11,037 nucleotides of DNA from Planctomycetota bacterium (GTDB lineage Bacteria; Planctomycetota; PUPC01; JACPCR01): NCBI GenBank assembly GCA_030740295.1, contig JASLXP010000015.1, positions 1 through 11,037 of the forward strand. The letters run 5' to 3'. Shown piece after piece: positions 1-6,629 of the stretch. Numbering within the stretch: position 1 is the stretch's first letter; each line of letters starts with the position of its first letter. The translations under genes were made by a program, and so were the position numbers. Below the pieces are notes generated by a model. The model made no database searches. It was not told the DNA's origin and saw only the letters and a program-made list of their open reading frames with translations.

Positions 1-552
1 ATCGTCGCCGGACCTGGAATCAAGCAGGGGATGGTGGATGAAGGCCTCCACTATAACGTTGATCTTGCACCGACCGTCACCCAGATGGTCGGTGGCACAC
101 CGGCCCAGAAATGGGACGGCGAGAGCTTCCTGCCTGCCCTCACGAAGGGGGAAGATGCCGGGCGGCCATACGTGGTGGTAAGCCAGGGCGCGTGGGCCTG
201 CCAGCGAGCCGTGCGTTTTGAACAGTGGATGCTCATTCGCACCTATCACGACGGACTCAAAGATTTCCCGGACATCATGCTCTTTGATATCGAGGCCGAC
301 CCGCACGAGGTCAACAACCTCGCCGAAGCACGCCACGATGTCGTCGGCCGCGGTCTCCGCCTCCTGGACGAATGGGTGGACGAAAACCTCGCCCAAGCCA
401 GCAACGCCTCTGACCCCATGTGGCACGTCATCGAAGAGGGCGGCCCGTTCCACACGCTGGACCGGCTGGAGAATTACCTTACCCAGTTGCGGGGGTCAGG
501 CAGAGAAGGGGCCGTGGAGCGGTTGGAAGCACGGCATCGAAAATTTGTTTGA
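1..552 (+). CDS. Sulfatase, C-terminal fragment (5' end outside window)
   Basis: The reading frame is open from base 1 to the TGA at 550-552, giving 183 residues; the start codon and the catalytic N-terminal half lie upstream. The fragment matches the C-terminal part of type I (formylglycine) sulfatases. It begins with a VAGPGI segment, continues with the 'NVDLAPTV' helix, then 'WDGESFLPAL', and near residues 94-110 has the family's closing motif 'LFDIEADPHEVNNLA'. The last ~70 residues form a charged helical tail. The active-site Cys-x-Pro-x-Arg is not in the window, so activity and substrate cannot be judged. It is followed after 40 bp by an exported GDSL esterase on the same strand, which suggests one transcript acting on a sulfated, acetylated glycan. 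It is not the same gene as the sulfatase at the right end of the window, but probably a paralogue. Confidence 0.9.
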   Translation: MVAGPGIKQGMVDEGLHYNVDLAPTVTQMVGGTPAQKWDGESFLPALTKGEDAGRPYVVVSQGAWACQRAVRFEQWMLIRTYHDGLKDFPDIMLFDIEADPHEVNNLAEARHDVVGRGLRLLDEWVDENLAQASNASDPMWHVIEEGGPFHTLDRLENYLTQLRGSGREGAVERLEARHRKFV

Positions 553-592
553 GAATCTTCACGCCAAAAAGAATCATCCACAGGAGTTCTGC

Positions 593-1252
593 ATGAAACC
601 TCAAAGCTCACGTATTTCGTTCGTCTTTTGCATCTCATTTATCGCTTCTCTTACCACGGCAGAGCAGACAGACAAAATCAGGGTCGCCTGCGTTGGCGAC
701 AGCATCACTTTCGGCGCAGGGGTGAAAGAGCGTAACAAGAACAGCTACCCCAAGGTGCTCGCCGGCCTGCTGGGCGAAAAATACGATGTCAGGAATTTTG
801 GAGTGAACGGGGCCACTTTGCTCAAGAAAGGCAATAAGCCGTGGTGGAAACTGAGGGCGTTCAAGGACGCGACCGCGTTCAAACCCAACGTGGTCATCAT
901 CAAACTCGGCACGAATGATTCCAAGCCGCCCAACTGGAAACACAAGAGTGAATACGCGAGCGACCTGACTGCGCTGGTCGAACACTTTCAGGGACTCGAT
1001 TTAAAACCAACGGTTTACCTGTGCCGCCCGGCGCCGGTTGCCAGAGACCGTTGGGGCATCAATGAGAAGACGGTGAAAGGTGAGATCATCCCGCTCATCG
1101 AACAGGTGGCTAAAGACAAAGGGCTGTCTGTGATCGATATCTACTCCGCGCTGAAGCCTCACGCTGATCTCATTCCGGACGGTGTTCACCCGAATGCGGC
1201 GGGCGCAAAGATCCTGGCCAAGACGGTCTTTGATGCTGTGAAAGCCGACTGA
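593..1252 (+). CDS. Secreted SGNH/GDSL-type esterase (probable carbohydrate O-acetylesterase)
   Basis: A 219-residue hydrolase of the SGNH/GDSL superfamily, whose members deacetylate sugars or cleave other esters. All four blocks are visible: GDSIT with nucleophile Ser37, FGVNGAT with Gly73, GTND with Asn108, and DGVHPN carrying the Asp196/His199 pair. The first ~23 residues are a signal peptide (basic start, hydrophobic core, TTA cut before EQTD), so the enzyme is exported. The length is normal for a single-domain member. I chose ATG 593 because AGGAG lies six bases upstream and it starts the signal peptide. The same frame is open back to 218, but that part overlaps the sulfatase in another frame and is not coding. 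Its position 40 bp after a sulfatase gene suggests a role in removing acetyl groups from a sulfated polysaccharide. The exact substrate is unknown. Confidence 0.9.
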   Translation: MKPQSSRISFVFCISFIASLTTAEQTDKIRVACVGDSITFGAGVKERNKNSYPKVLAGLLGEKYDVRNFGVNGATLLKKGNKPWWKLRAFKDATAFKPNVVIIKLGTNDSKPPNWKHKSEYASDLTALVEHFQGLDLKPTVYLCRPAPVARDRWGINEKTVKGEIIPLIEQVAKDKGLSVIDIYSALKPHADLIPDGVHPNAAGAKILAKTVFDAVKAD

Positions 1253-1344
1253 AGAATGAGGATCCAGCGCAGCTCGCCAAGCCTTGCCGGGCGGGAGCTC
1301 CGAGGTCGTGCTTTGGAGTGCTGACCCTCGAGACCTGGAATCCT
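1253..1344. other. Convergent intergenic region with weak dyads
   Basis: These 92 bp lie between the 3' ends of the esterase gene and the minus-strand regulator gene. They hold imperfect inverted repeats: AGCTC (1271-1275) against GAGCT (1295-1299), with GCC/GGC just inside, and CGAGGTC (1301-1307) against GACCCTCG (1323-1330) with one bulged base. A bidirectional terminator would be expected here, but no T-run follows either stem. The GC-rich sequence around 'CTTTGGAGTGC' (1311-1321) resembles dispersed intergenic repeats, which is an impression and not tested. Confidence 0.3.
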
Positions 1345-1989
1345 CTATCTTTCCGCCTCTACCTCATAAACACAACGCCTCGCGCCGCTGACGATGTGTT
1401 CCCGCCGCACTACCTTTACATCTTCACCGAGCGATTTCTGAAAGATATCGAGCTCGTTCTCGCAGAATCGCTGGCATGAGTTCGCCGCGCTGCAGATAGG
1501 GCAGTGGTTTTCGATGAACAGATACTTTCTGCCTTCCTTCTGGACCTCCGCCATGTACCCCTCCCGCGTTCGCTGCCTTGCAAGACAGTCCAACTTTCCG
1601 CGGAGCGTCTGACGACTTTCGAGCTGTTCCCGATAGCGCTGCAACTGCTCCCTCCCGCGTTCATCGACCAGTTTCTTCAAGCCTTTTTCGCCGAAGGCAG
1701 AACGCACGTTCCGTATCATGTTCACCATCAGGTCAGCGTGTCCGTCTGGATAGAATTTTTCAGCTTCGAGAGTCAGAGACCACACCTTCACCGGCCTGCC
1801 CATTGGTCGAGGTTCTTCAACAGACGTGACCAGCTTACTTTCCTGCATAGCGTACAGATGTTTTCGGATCGCCATCGGCGTGAGGCCGAGCGTTTCAGCG
1901 AGTGAGCCCGAATCCTGCGCCCCCTCCCACTTGAGGGAGTCTCGGATAATCTGGCGCGTCTTGCGACGATTTTCGTCCATGTTTTTCAT
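1345..1989 (-). CDS. SufR-like winged-helix transcriptional regulator with cysteine-rich C-terminus
   Basis: A 214-residue DNA-binding protein. Residues ~10-72 form a winged helix: the recognition region is 'LGLTPMAIRKHL' and the wing is 'MGRPVKVWSLT', typical of SufR and related DeoR/ArsR-like regulators. The middle is helical and probably forms the dimer. The C-terminal ~55 residues hold Cys163, 166, 172, 176 and 206. The Cys163-x12-Cys176 spacing and the distant Cys206 match the SufR pattern for [4Fe-4S] binding, whereas the third cysteine of the cyanobacterial CX12CX13CX14C motif is absent and two extra cysteines are present. An Fe-S or redox-sensing repressor is the likely role. It is divergent from the Rieske gene, with palindromes between them, so it probably controls that gene and itself. 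The start is uncertain: ATG 1980 has better-placed GGA spacing than ATG 1989. No suf genes are in the window. Confidence 0.82.
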   Translation of the reverse strand: MKNMDENRRKTRQIIRDSLKWEGAQDSGSLAETLGLTPMAIRKHLYAMQESKLVTSVEEPRPMGRPVKVWSLTLEAEKFYPDGHADLMVNMIRNVRSAFGEKGLKKLVDERGREQLQRYREQLESRQTLRGKLDCLARQRTREGYMAEVQKEGRKYLFIENHCPICSAANSCQRFCENELDIFQKSLGEDVKVVRREHIVSGARRCVYEVEAER

Positions 1990-2017
1990 TCCAGGCAGTC
2001 AGAACAGATAGGTGAGC

Positions 2018-2053
2018 CGCGCACTTTCTAAACGTTTTAGTTGCACAAGTCAA
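2018..2053 (-). promoter_or_regulatory. Candidate promoter of the SufR-like regulator gene
   Basis: Read on the minus strand, TTGACT (2053-2048) is five of six to the sigma-70 -35 consensus. TAGAAA (2030-2025) is four of six to -10, and the spacer is exactly 17 bp. Transcription would start near 2018, about 30-40 bases before the start codon. The palindrome at 2028-2040 overlaps the -10 and the spacer, a usual position for autorepression. This is pattern matching only, and promoter consensus in the source phylum is not known to me. Confidence 0.45.
2028..2040. promoter_or_regulatory. Operator-like palindrome 1 (CTAAA-N3-TTTAG)
   Basis: Perfect 5-bp arms, CTAAA (2028-2032) and TTTAG (2036-2040), flank a 3-bp centre. 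Including the flank, the left side reads ACTTTCTAAAC (2023-2033), which differs by one base from the left arm of palindrome 2, 46 bp to the right, and both are followed by GTTTT. The shared core suggests two sites for one dimeric protein, most simply the adjacent SufR-like regulator. The site overlaps the regulator's candidate -10 element. Confidence 0.5.
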
Positions 2054-2068
2054 ATCTGATTATATCCT
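2041..2068 (+). promoter_or_regulatory. Weak candidate promoter of the Rieske gene
   Basis: TTGCAC (2041-2046) could be a -35 and TATCCT (2063-2068) a -10, 16 bp apart, each four of six to the sigma-70 consensus. The overlapping AT-rich TATATC (2061-2066) is an alternative -10. Transcription would then start inside palindrome 2, so a protein bound there would block it. The promoter interleaves with the opposite-strand -35 at 2048-2053. Confidence 0.3.
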
Positions 2069-2096
2069 ACTTTCGAAACAATAACGTTTTGAAAGT
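2069..2096. promoter_or_regulatory. Operator-like palindrome 2 (11-bp arms, 10 of 11 matched)
   Basis: ACTTTCGAAAC (2069-2079) and GTTTTGAAAGT (2086-2096) are inverted copies with one mismatch, separated by six bases. The site lies 25 bp before the ATG of the Rieske gene, just upstream of its ribosome-binding site and downstream of the candidate -10. It shares ACTTTCnAAAC and GTTTT with palindrome 1. An RNA hairpin affecting the leader is an alternative reading, but the match to a second site favours a DNA operator. Confidence 0.6.
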
Positions 2097-2121
2097 ATTC
2101 CCCGGTTTCCAGGAGGTCGTC

Positions 2122-3870
2122 ATGTCGGGCAACGGTCAAGAATGGATCAAGGTCGGATCGGTAGATGAATTGAAGGAGAAAGGGGTCGTAGTCGTTCACG
2201 GAGATCGCCCCATAGCGGTGTTCGAACACGAAGGCAAGCTCTCTGCGATAGATAATCGCTGCCCGCACATGGGATTCCCCATGCACAAGGGAACGGTCAA
2301 GGACGGGATCATTACCTGCCACTGGCATCAAGCCAAGTTCGACCTGTGCAGCGGGTGCACGTTTGATCTTTTTGCGGACGACATTCCGACCTTTGAGACG
2401 AAAGAGGAAGGAAATGAAGTTCATGTAAATTCGGCGCCTCTCCAGCAGCCATCGAAGGACTATTACCTTCGACGCCTCAACAAGGGCTTAGAGCAGAATA
2501 TCGGTGTCATCCTTGCCAAGAGTATCGGCAGCCTGCTGAGCGCAGGCGCCACGCCGCTCGAGGTGATCGAGGAGGTCGCTCTCTACGGCAGCCGTAACAG
2601 CAATTCCTGGGGCGTGGGTATGACGTCGCTGACGGTGGTGGCCAACCTGCTGCCTCACCTGGATGAAGGCACGGCCTATTACGCGCTCTTCCGAGCTGTC
2701 CGCTCCGTTGCCTCGGACACCAGTGGCTCGGCACCCAGAAGGCTGAGTGAGCCACTTGAAAACGGCGGCCATGATCCAGCTACTTTGAAGAGATGGTTTC
2801 GTCAGTGGATTCAGGCACGGCACCGATCCGGCGCGGAACGCGTTGCCCTTACCGCGCTGGAGCGAGGCATGCCCAAAGATGAGCTGACTGATTTCCATTT
2901 CAGCGCGCTCAACGATCGTGTGTACGCGGACACCGGCCATGTCTTTGATTTCAACAACAAGGCATTCGAACTGATCAGTCTCATCGGAGACGAACACGCC
3001 GCGGAGATCATTCCTCTCGTCATTCCGGGCGCTACCGGTTCACGAGGAGCGGAGGAGAACGCCGCCTGGCACCACCCCATCGGTATCATCGAGCCGCTCC
3101 GTTCGGCCGAAGCGAATATCGCGGATTGGCTGAATGAGGGGGAGGGCAAGGATTGGGCCGATGATGGTTCACTGCGACAGACACTGCTCGGTGACGACCC
3201 ACTGAAAATCATCGACGGGCTCGGAGAGGCCCTGCGTTCCGGAGCATCGCCGGTCGAGCTCGCAAAGCTCGTCTCTTACGGGGCAGCTATCCGGCTGGCC
3301 CGGTTTGCCAAGTCAAACGAGGTCAGCGATTGGTTCGCCCCTCAGCACACGTTCATTTATTCCAATGCTGTGTTCCAGGCCGTGAAGCGTTCCTCGTCAG
3401 CAGAGGTGATACGAGGCATCTTCCATGGAGCGCTCAGCGTCTTCATGAACCGTTTCCTCAACATCCCGGCTGCAAAGCTGCCTTCGGAACTGAACGGGCT
3501 CGATCCGCTGCCGGAGGATGGTGACGCGCTTCGTGAGCAACTGCTCGACGACCTGAACCACCGGGCAGAAATCGATGCCACCGCGAAAATCGTTGCTCGT
3601 TATATCAGCCTTGGCCATCCGATTCGTCCGCTCATCAGTACACTCGCTTACGCCACTGTTCGTGAAGATGTCGATTTCCACTATCTGCAGGTGCTCGAAG
3701 CCGGCGTCCATCAGTACCACGAATGGGAAGGCCAGCCCGAGGCCGAACACATCATGGTCGGAGTGATTCGAAATCTCGCTGCCGCATCACCAACACGCCG
3801 CGCTGGTTTGCAGATCGCTGATATCGCGCTCAGGCTGAACCGCGGCGAGAATCTCTATGAAGAGGAATAG
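2122..3870 (+). CDS. Rieske [2Fe-2S] protein with long C-terminal helical-repeat domain
   Basis: 582 residues. Residues ~8-103 are a Rieske ferredoxin-like domain with both ligand pairs, Cys47-x-His49 (CPHMG) and Cys66-x2-His69 (CHWH), as in the electron-transfer or oxygenase-associated class. Residues ~115-582 are almost wholly helical and, by eye, contain four diverged repeats near 140-190, 247-300, 372-430 and 497-550. Each opens with a Gly-x-Pro-like turn (GATP, GMPK, GASP, GHPI), followed by a conserved segment with a histidine (His273, His409, His520; Met167 in the first). I do not recognise this domain; a His-lined catalytic or docking scaffold fed with electrons by the Rieske centre is inference. 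There is no signal peptide or membrane segment, so it is cytoplasmic. ATG 2122 is the start, with AGGAGG at 2111-2116. The frame stays open to TTG 2041, but that stretch is promoter and operator. It is divergent from a SufR-like regulator. Confidence 0.88.
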   Translation: MSGNGQEWIKVGSVDELKEKGVVVVHGDRPIAVFEHEGKLSAIDNRCPHMGFPMHKGTVKDGIITCHWHQAKFDLCSGCTFDLFADDIPTFETKEEGNEVHVNSAPLQQPSKDYYLRRLNKGLEQNIGVILAKSIGSLLSAGATPLEVIEEVALYGSRNSNSWGVGMTSLTVVANLLPHLDEGTAYYALFRAVRSVASDTSGSAPRRLSEPLENGGHDPATLKRWFRQWIQARHRSGAERVALTALERGMPKDELTDFHFSALNDRVYADTGHVFDFNNKAFELISLIGDEHAAEIIPLVIPGATGSRGAEENAAWHHPIGIIEPLRSAEANIADWLNEGEGKDWADDGSLRQTLLGDDPLKIIDGLGEALRSGASPVELAKLVSYGAAIRLARFAKSNEVSDWFAPQHTFIYSNAVFQAVKRSSSAEVIRGIFHGALSVFMNRFLNIPAAKLPSELNGLDPLPEDGDALREQLLDDLNHRAEIDATAKIVARYISLGHPIRPLISTLAYATVREDVDFHYLQVLEAGVHQYHEWEGQPEAEHIMVGVIRNLAAASPTRRAGLQIADIALRLNRGENLYEEE

Positions 3871-3911
3871 CATAGAGTTGGAAGCTGCCACTTCTTCGCA
3901 TGACGCGGATG

Positions 3912-3947
3912 AAGAGGCCGCGGATTGTCACCGCGGCCCTCTCTTCT
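3912..3947 (+). terminator. Probable terminator hairpin after the Rieske gene
   Basis: GGCCGCGG (3916-3923) and CCGCGGCC (3931-3938) are perfect 8-bp arms around a 7-base loop. AAG-type pairing extends the stem by three more pairs past one bulged C at 3939. A pyrimidine-rich CTCTCTTCTGTT follows instead of a clean T-run. It lies ~45 bp after the stop codon and before the kinase gene, so it probably separates the two transcripts. Confidence 0.5.
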
Positions 3948-4010
3948 GTTGCGGCCGAAAGGCGGTCTTGATTAGACTGTCGCCGAGCGTCAGATCTGCC
4001 GAGCAAAGTC

Positions 4011-4901
4011 ATGCGCATTCTTGCCATTGGTGAAATCTTGTGGGACGTCTTTCCTGAGCGCGAGCTCATCGGCGGCGCCACGTTCAATTTCTCCGCGCAC
4101 GCAGCGCGGCTGGGTCACGAGGTGCGCCTGGTGAGCGGCGTCGGCAATGACGAACGCGGCCGGCTCGCGCTCGAGCGAGCGAAGGAATGCCACGTAGACA
4201 CGGAATACATCCACTCGACGGATGAGCTACCGACCGGTCACGTTTCCGTTTTCCTCGATGAGCACGGCCAGCCGGATTACACCATCCACAGACCCGCAGC
4301 GTACGACCTGCTTGGTCTTTCAGACAGAAAGATCCAGGAGCTTATCGAGTGGAAACCGGACTGGGTTTATTACGGCACGGTCCACCAGATGGATGCAGAT
4401 GTCCGCCGCCAGACCAAGGCTGTGATCGACGCGTTTCCAGACATCCCTCAACTCTTCTACGACATCAATCTCAGGAAGGATTCCTACACCAGGGAACTGC
4501 TCGATGAGCTGTTAAACGAGTGCGGGATGCTCAAGATCAGTGAGGAAGAGGTGAGCGAAGTCGGCCGCTTGCTAGGTCTGGAGCACACGAGCCTGAAGTC
4601 TTTTCTCGATCAGATGAAGGATCGGTACGACATTGACTCCTTCTGTGTCACGAGAGGCGCTCTTGGATGCTACCTTGACCTCTGCGGTATGACGGTGGAT
4701 GCAGCCGGTTATAAGGTTGAAGTTGCGGATGCGGTTGGGGCGGGGGATGCATTCTCAGCAGCGCTGATTCACGCACTGGACTCGGGTTGGGTTCTAAATC
4801 GTGCCGCAGATTTTGCGAATCGTGTCGGTGCCCTCATTGCCAGCAAGAATGGTGCAGTGCCGGAATGGTCGCTTGATGAGCTGGAGGCGCTCAAAGAATA
4901 A
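4011..4901 (+). CDS. PfkB-family sugar kinase (fructokinase-like)
   Basis: A 296-residue ribokinase/PfkB-fold kinase that transfers phosphate from ATP to a sugar in the cytoplasm. The N-terminal 'GEILWDVFP' and the sugar-binding GGATFNFSAH (residues 21-30) are followed by DINLR (151-155). The C-terminal anion-hole and catalytic signature DAVGAGDAFSA has catalytic Asp246. The order and length match fructokinases and related kinases. Substrate cannot be fixed from sequence: fructose is the default guess, and a keto-deoxy sugar such as KDG, the product of the UxuA-type reaction encoded nearby, is a possible alternative. No good Shine-Dalgarno precedes ATG 4011, but the protein begins at the usual first strand of the fold. 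It stands between a probable terminator and a convergent phosphatase gene, so it is probably transcribed alone. Confidence 0.87.
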   Translation: MRILAIGEILWDVFPERELIGGATFNFSAHAARLGHEVRLVSGVGNDERGRLALERAKECHVDTEYIHSTDELPTGHVSVFLDEHGQPDYTIHRPAAYDLLGLSDRKIQELIEWKPDWVYYGTVHQMDADVRRQTKAVIDAFPDIPQLFYDINLRKDSYTRELLDELLNECGMLKISEEEVSEVGRLLGLEHTSLKSFLDQMKDRYDIDSFCVTRGALGCYLDLCGMTVDAAGYKVEVADAVGAGDAFSAALIHALDSGWVLNRAADFANRVGALIASKNGAVPEWSLDELEALKE

Positions 4902-4981
4902 CGGGCAGACAGGCTGGCCGCATCCGTCGCCACAGAGCTCATCCTGAAATGTCTTGAGAAATGTGGATTGGAGGCGCGCCG
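4902..4981. other. Convergent gap between kinase and phosphatase genes
   Basis: These 80 bp separate two genes that end towards each other. I see no strong stem with a T-run on either strand, so any terminator here is not of the simple intrinsic type. Confidence 0.4.
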
Positions 4982-6451
4982 CTATTCGAGCAATTCCATC
5001 GAATCAAGGTCCTCTATCTCTTCGAGGTCCTCCACTTCTTCGATTTCTGAGACTTCGACGACTTCTTCGAAATCGCCTTCGCTGACCTCTTCAAACTCGT
5101 CAAGGTTGTCATCAGCGATGGCAAACTCATCACCTTCTGTGAACAGCTCGACATCATCCAGTTGCTCGACGACTTCGGGCAGGCATTTGGTCGTTACGAT
5201 GGTGACATCGTCGCGACACGTCCCGAGCTCGCCGATCCATTCGAAGGTCAGCTCCTTGATCTGAGTAGTGATATCCATTGAGGGGGCCTCTGCAAATTCC
5301 TTTAGCCGGTCGAGCATGCGCGGGTGGCCGAGCTGCTCTTCATCCACGTCCATGGCCTCGAACACGCCGTCCGTGGTCAACAGCAGGATGTCGCCTTCGT
5401 TCATGACCGTCATCGGGCCTTCGGGATAATCCATATCCTCCATCATGCCGAGAGGCAGGCCGGTGCTTTCGAGCATGTCGAAAGAGCCGTCGCTGGCCCG
5501 GTAGATAATACCCTCTTCATGCCCGGCACTGGAGTAACGCAAAGTGCCGTTATTGGGATCGAGAATAGCCATGAAAAATGTCATGAACGCTTCGTCCGAC
5601 ATGTCCCAGCAGAGCCGGTTGTTCAGGCGATAGAGGGTCTCTGGAAGGTCGTCACTAGTCATCATCAGTGACCTGAGCGAAGCCCTGGCGGAAGCCATGA
5701 ACATGGCCGCGCCGAGCCCGTGGCCGGAAACATCGCCGATGACGAGGCCCACTCGGCCGTCGTCAAACTCTATGTAGTCATAGTAGTCGCCGCCCGTTTC
5801 ATCACAGGCCACGCTGAAGCCGGCGAGGTCGTAGCCTTTGACTATGGGCGCTTGCTCCGGCAGCAGGCCCATCTGGATGTTCTGAGCTACCTGGAGGGCC
5901 TCCTCCATCCTTTCTTTTTCCACGTGTGCCTCGACCAGGCGTGCCCGCTGCAGCGCGACCACCGCGTGCGAGCCGAGCGCCGCAAGCATCCGCTCATCGT
6001 GTTCATCAAATCGGCCGCCGTCGAGTTTGTTGAGAACCTGAATCACGCCAACAAGTACGCCTTCGTTATCGCTGATAGGCAGGCAGAGCACGGATTTCGT
6101 GCGGTAACCGGATGCCTTATCAAATGCCTGGTTGAATCGCTCGTCATCGTAAGCGTCCTCGATATTCGAGCCCTCTCCTGTTGCGGCAACATCCCCGGCG
6201 ATTCCGATACCGACTGGAAAACGGATCTCCTTCGTGCCCATCCCTTCCGCAATCTTGCTCCACAATTCATTGGTTTCCCCATCGTAAAGGAAGAGGCTGC
6301 TGCGGTCGGCATGCATAAGTTCGGTGGTCTTCTTCACGATGGTAAGCAGCAGATCATCCAGCTCGACTTCCTGGGCCATAGCCTCTGACAATTCGATAAG
6401 AGCATTCAGCTCTAGGATCTGTTTATTTTCGGATCTGGATTCCGTGGACAT
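4982..6451 (-). CDS. GAF-domain SpoIIE/PP2C-type serine phosphatase (RsbU-like) with acidic tail
   Basis: 489 residues. Residues ~1-30 form a short helix, ~30-170 a GAF sensor domain, and ~170-200 a helical linker of the kind that couples sensing to catalysis. Residues ~200-420 are a metal-dependent phosphatase of the SpoIIE/RsbU family. Metal-binding motifs are present: GGDYYD with Asp222, GDVSGHG with Asp240, TTDG with Asp361, and RDD with Asp414/Asp415. Such enzymes dephosphorylate anti-sigma-factor antagonists (STAS proteins) in partner switching, but no STAS protein or anti-sigma kinase is encoded in the window. The C-terminal 66 residues (424-489) are about 47% Asp/Glu with no Lys or Arg, unusual for the family. 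An AGGA lies ten bases before the ATG. There are no membrane segments, so the protein is cytoplasmic. It is monocistronic and convergent with the kinase gene. Confidence 0.9.
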   Translation of the reverse strand: MSTESRSENKQILELNALIELSEAMAQEVELDDLLLTIVKKTTELMHADRSSLFLYDGETNELWSKIAEGMGTKEIRFPVGIGIAGDVAATGEGSNIEDAYDDERFNQAFDKASGYRTKSVLCLPISDNEGVLVGVIQVLNKLDGGRFDEHDERMLAALGSHAVVALQRARLVEAHVEKERMEEALQVAQNIQMGLLPEQAPIVKGYDLAGFSVACDETGGDYYDYIEFDDGRVGLVIGDVSGHGLGAAMFMASARASLRSLMMTSDDLPETLYRLNNRLCWDMSDEAFMTFFMAILDPNNGTLRYSSAGHEEGIIYRASDGSFDMLESTGLPLGMMEDMDYPEGPMTVMNEGDILLLTTDGVFEAMDVDEEQLGHPRMLDRLKEFAEAPSMDITTQIKELTFEWIGELGTCRDDVTIVTTKCLPEVVEQLDDVELFTEGDEFAIADDNLDEFEEVSEGDFEEVVEVSEIEEVEDLEEIEDLDSMELLE

Positions 6452-6548
6452 CTAATTCGCATCCTGAAACAACGGGATTCAATCTCTGGGAACGGGCAAT
6501 CTAGCAGAATGAAAACCGCCTTTCAATGATGGCTGGGCACTGCATGGT

Positions 6549-6577
6549 TTGCTTCCTGGTATTCATCCTTATATATG
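6549..6577 (+). promoter_or_regulatory. Candidate sigma-70-like promoter for the oxidoreductase gene
   Basis: TTGCTT (6549-6554) and TATATG (6572-6577) are separated by 17 bp; TATATA (6570-6575) is an alternative -10 at 15 bp. The predicted start near 6585 gives a leader of about 45 bases before ATG 6630. The rest of the 178-bp divergent gap (6452-6629) shows no other clear element, and I see no convincing promoter for the phosphatase gene. Confidence 0.35.
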
Positions 6578-6629
6578 TCGCGTCCAGAAACCTGGAAGCA
6601 TCTGCATTTACATCAATCAGGAGTATCAA

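Noticed and set aside
1..552. The two terminal sulfatase pieces as one gene interrupted by an insertion
   Set aside because: Both pieces contain the same C-terminal '(Leu)-Ala-Asp/Pro-x-Val-Pro-Thr' region with different sequence, so they overlap and must be two genes.
218..592. Longer N-terminal extension of the GDSL esterase (open frame from 218)
   Set aside because: It overlaps the sulfatase gene in another frame, has low-complexity Ser/Thr/Arg composition typical of an out-of-frame shadow, and would bury the clear signal peptide and ribosome-binding site at 593.
2041..2121. TTG start giving 27 extra residues on the Rieske protein
   Set aside because: AGGAGG sits ideally before ATG 2122, and the 5' stretch holds a palindrome and promoter-like sequences instead of family sequence.
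5720..6388. 222-codon open frame on the plus strand opposite the phosphatase gene
   Set aside because: It is the antisense shadow of a gene with clear GAF and phosphatase motifs; its translation shows no recognisable domain.
6549..6629. TTG start giving 27 extra residues on the Gfo/Idh/MocA protein
   Set aside because: AGGAG precedes ATG 6630 and the Rossmann strand begins at residue 4 from there; the extension overlaps the likely promoter.
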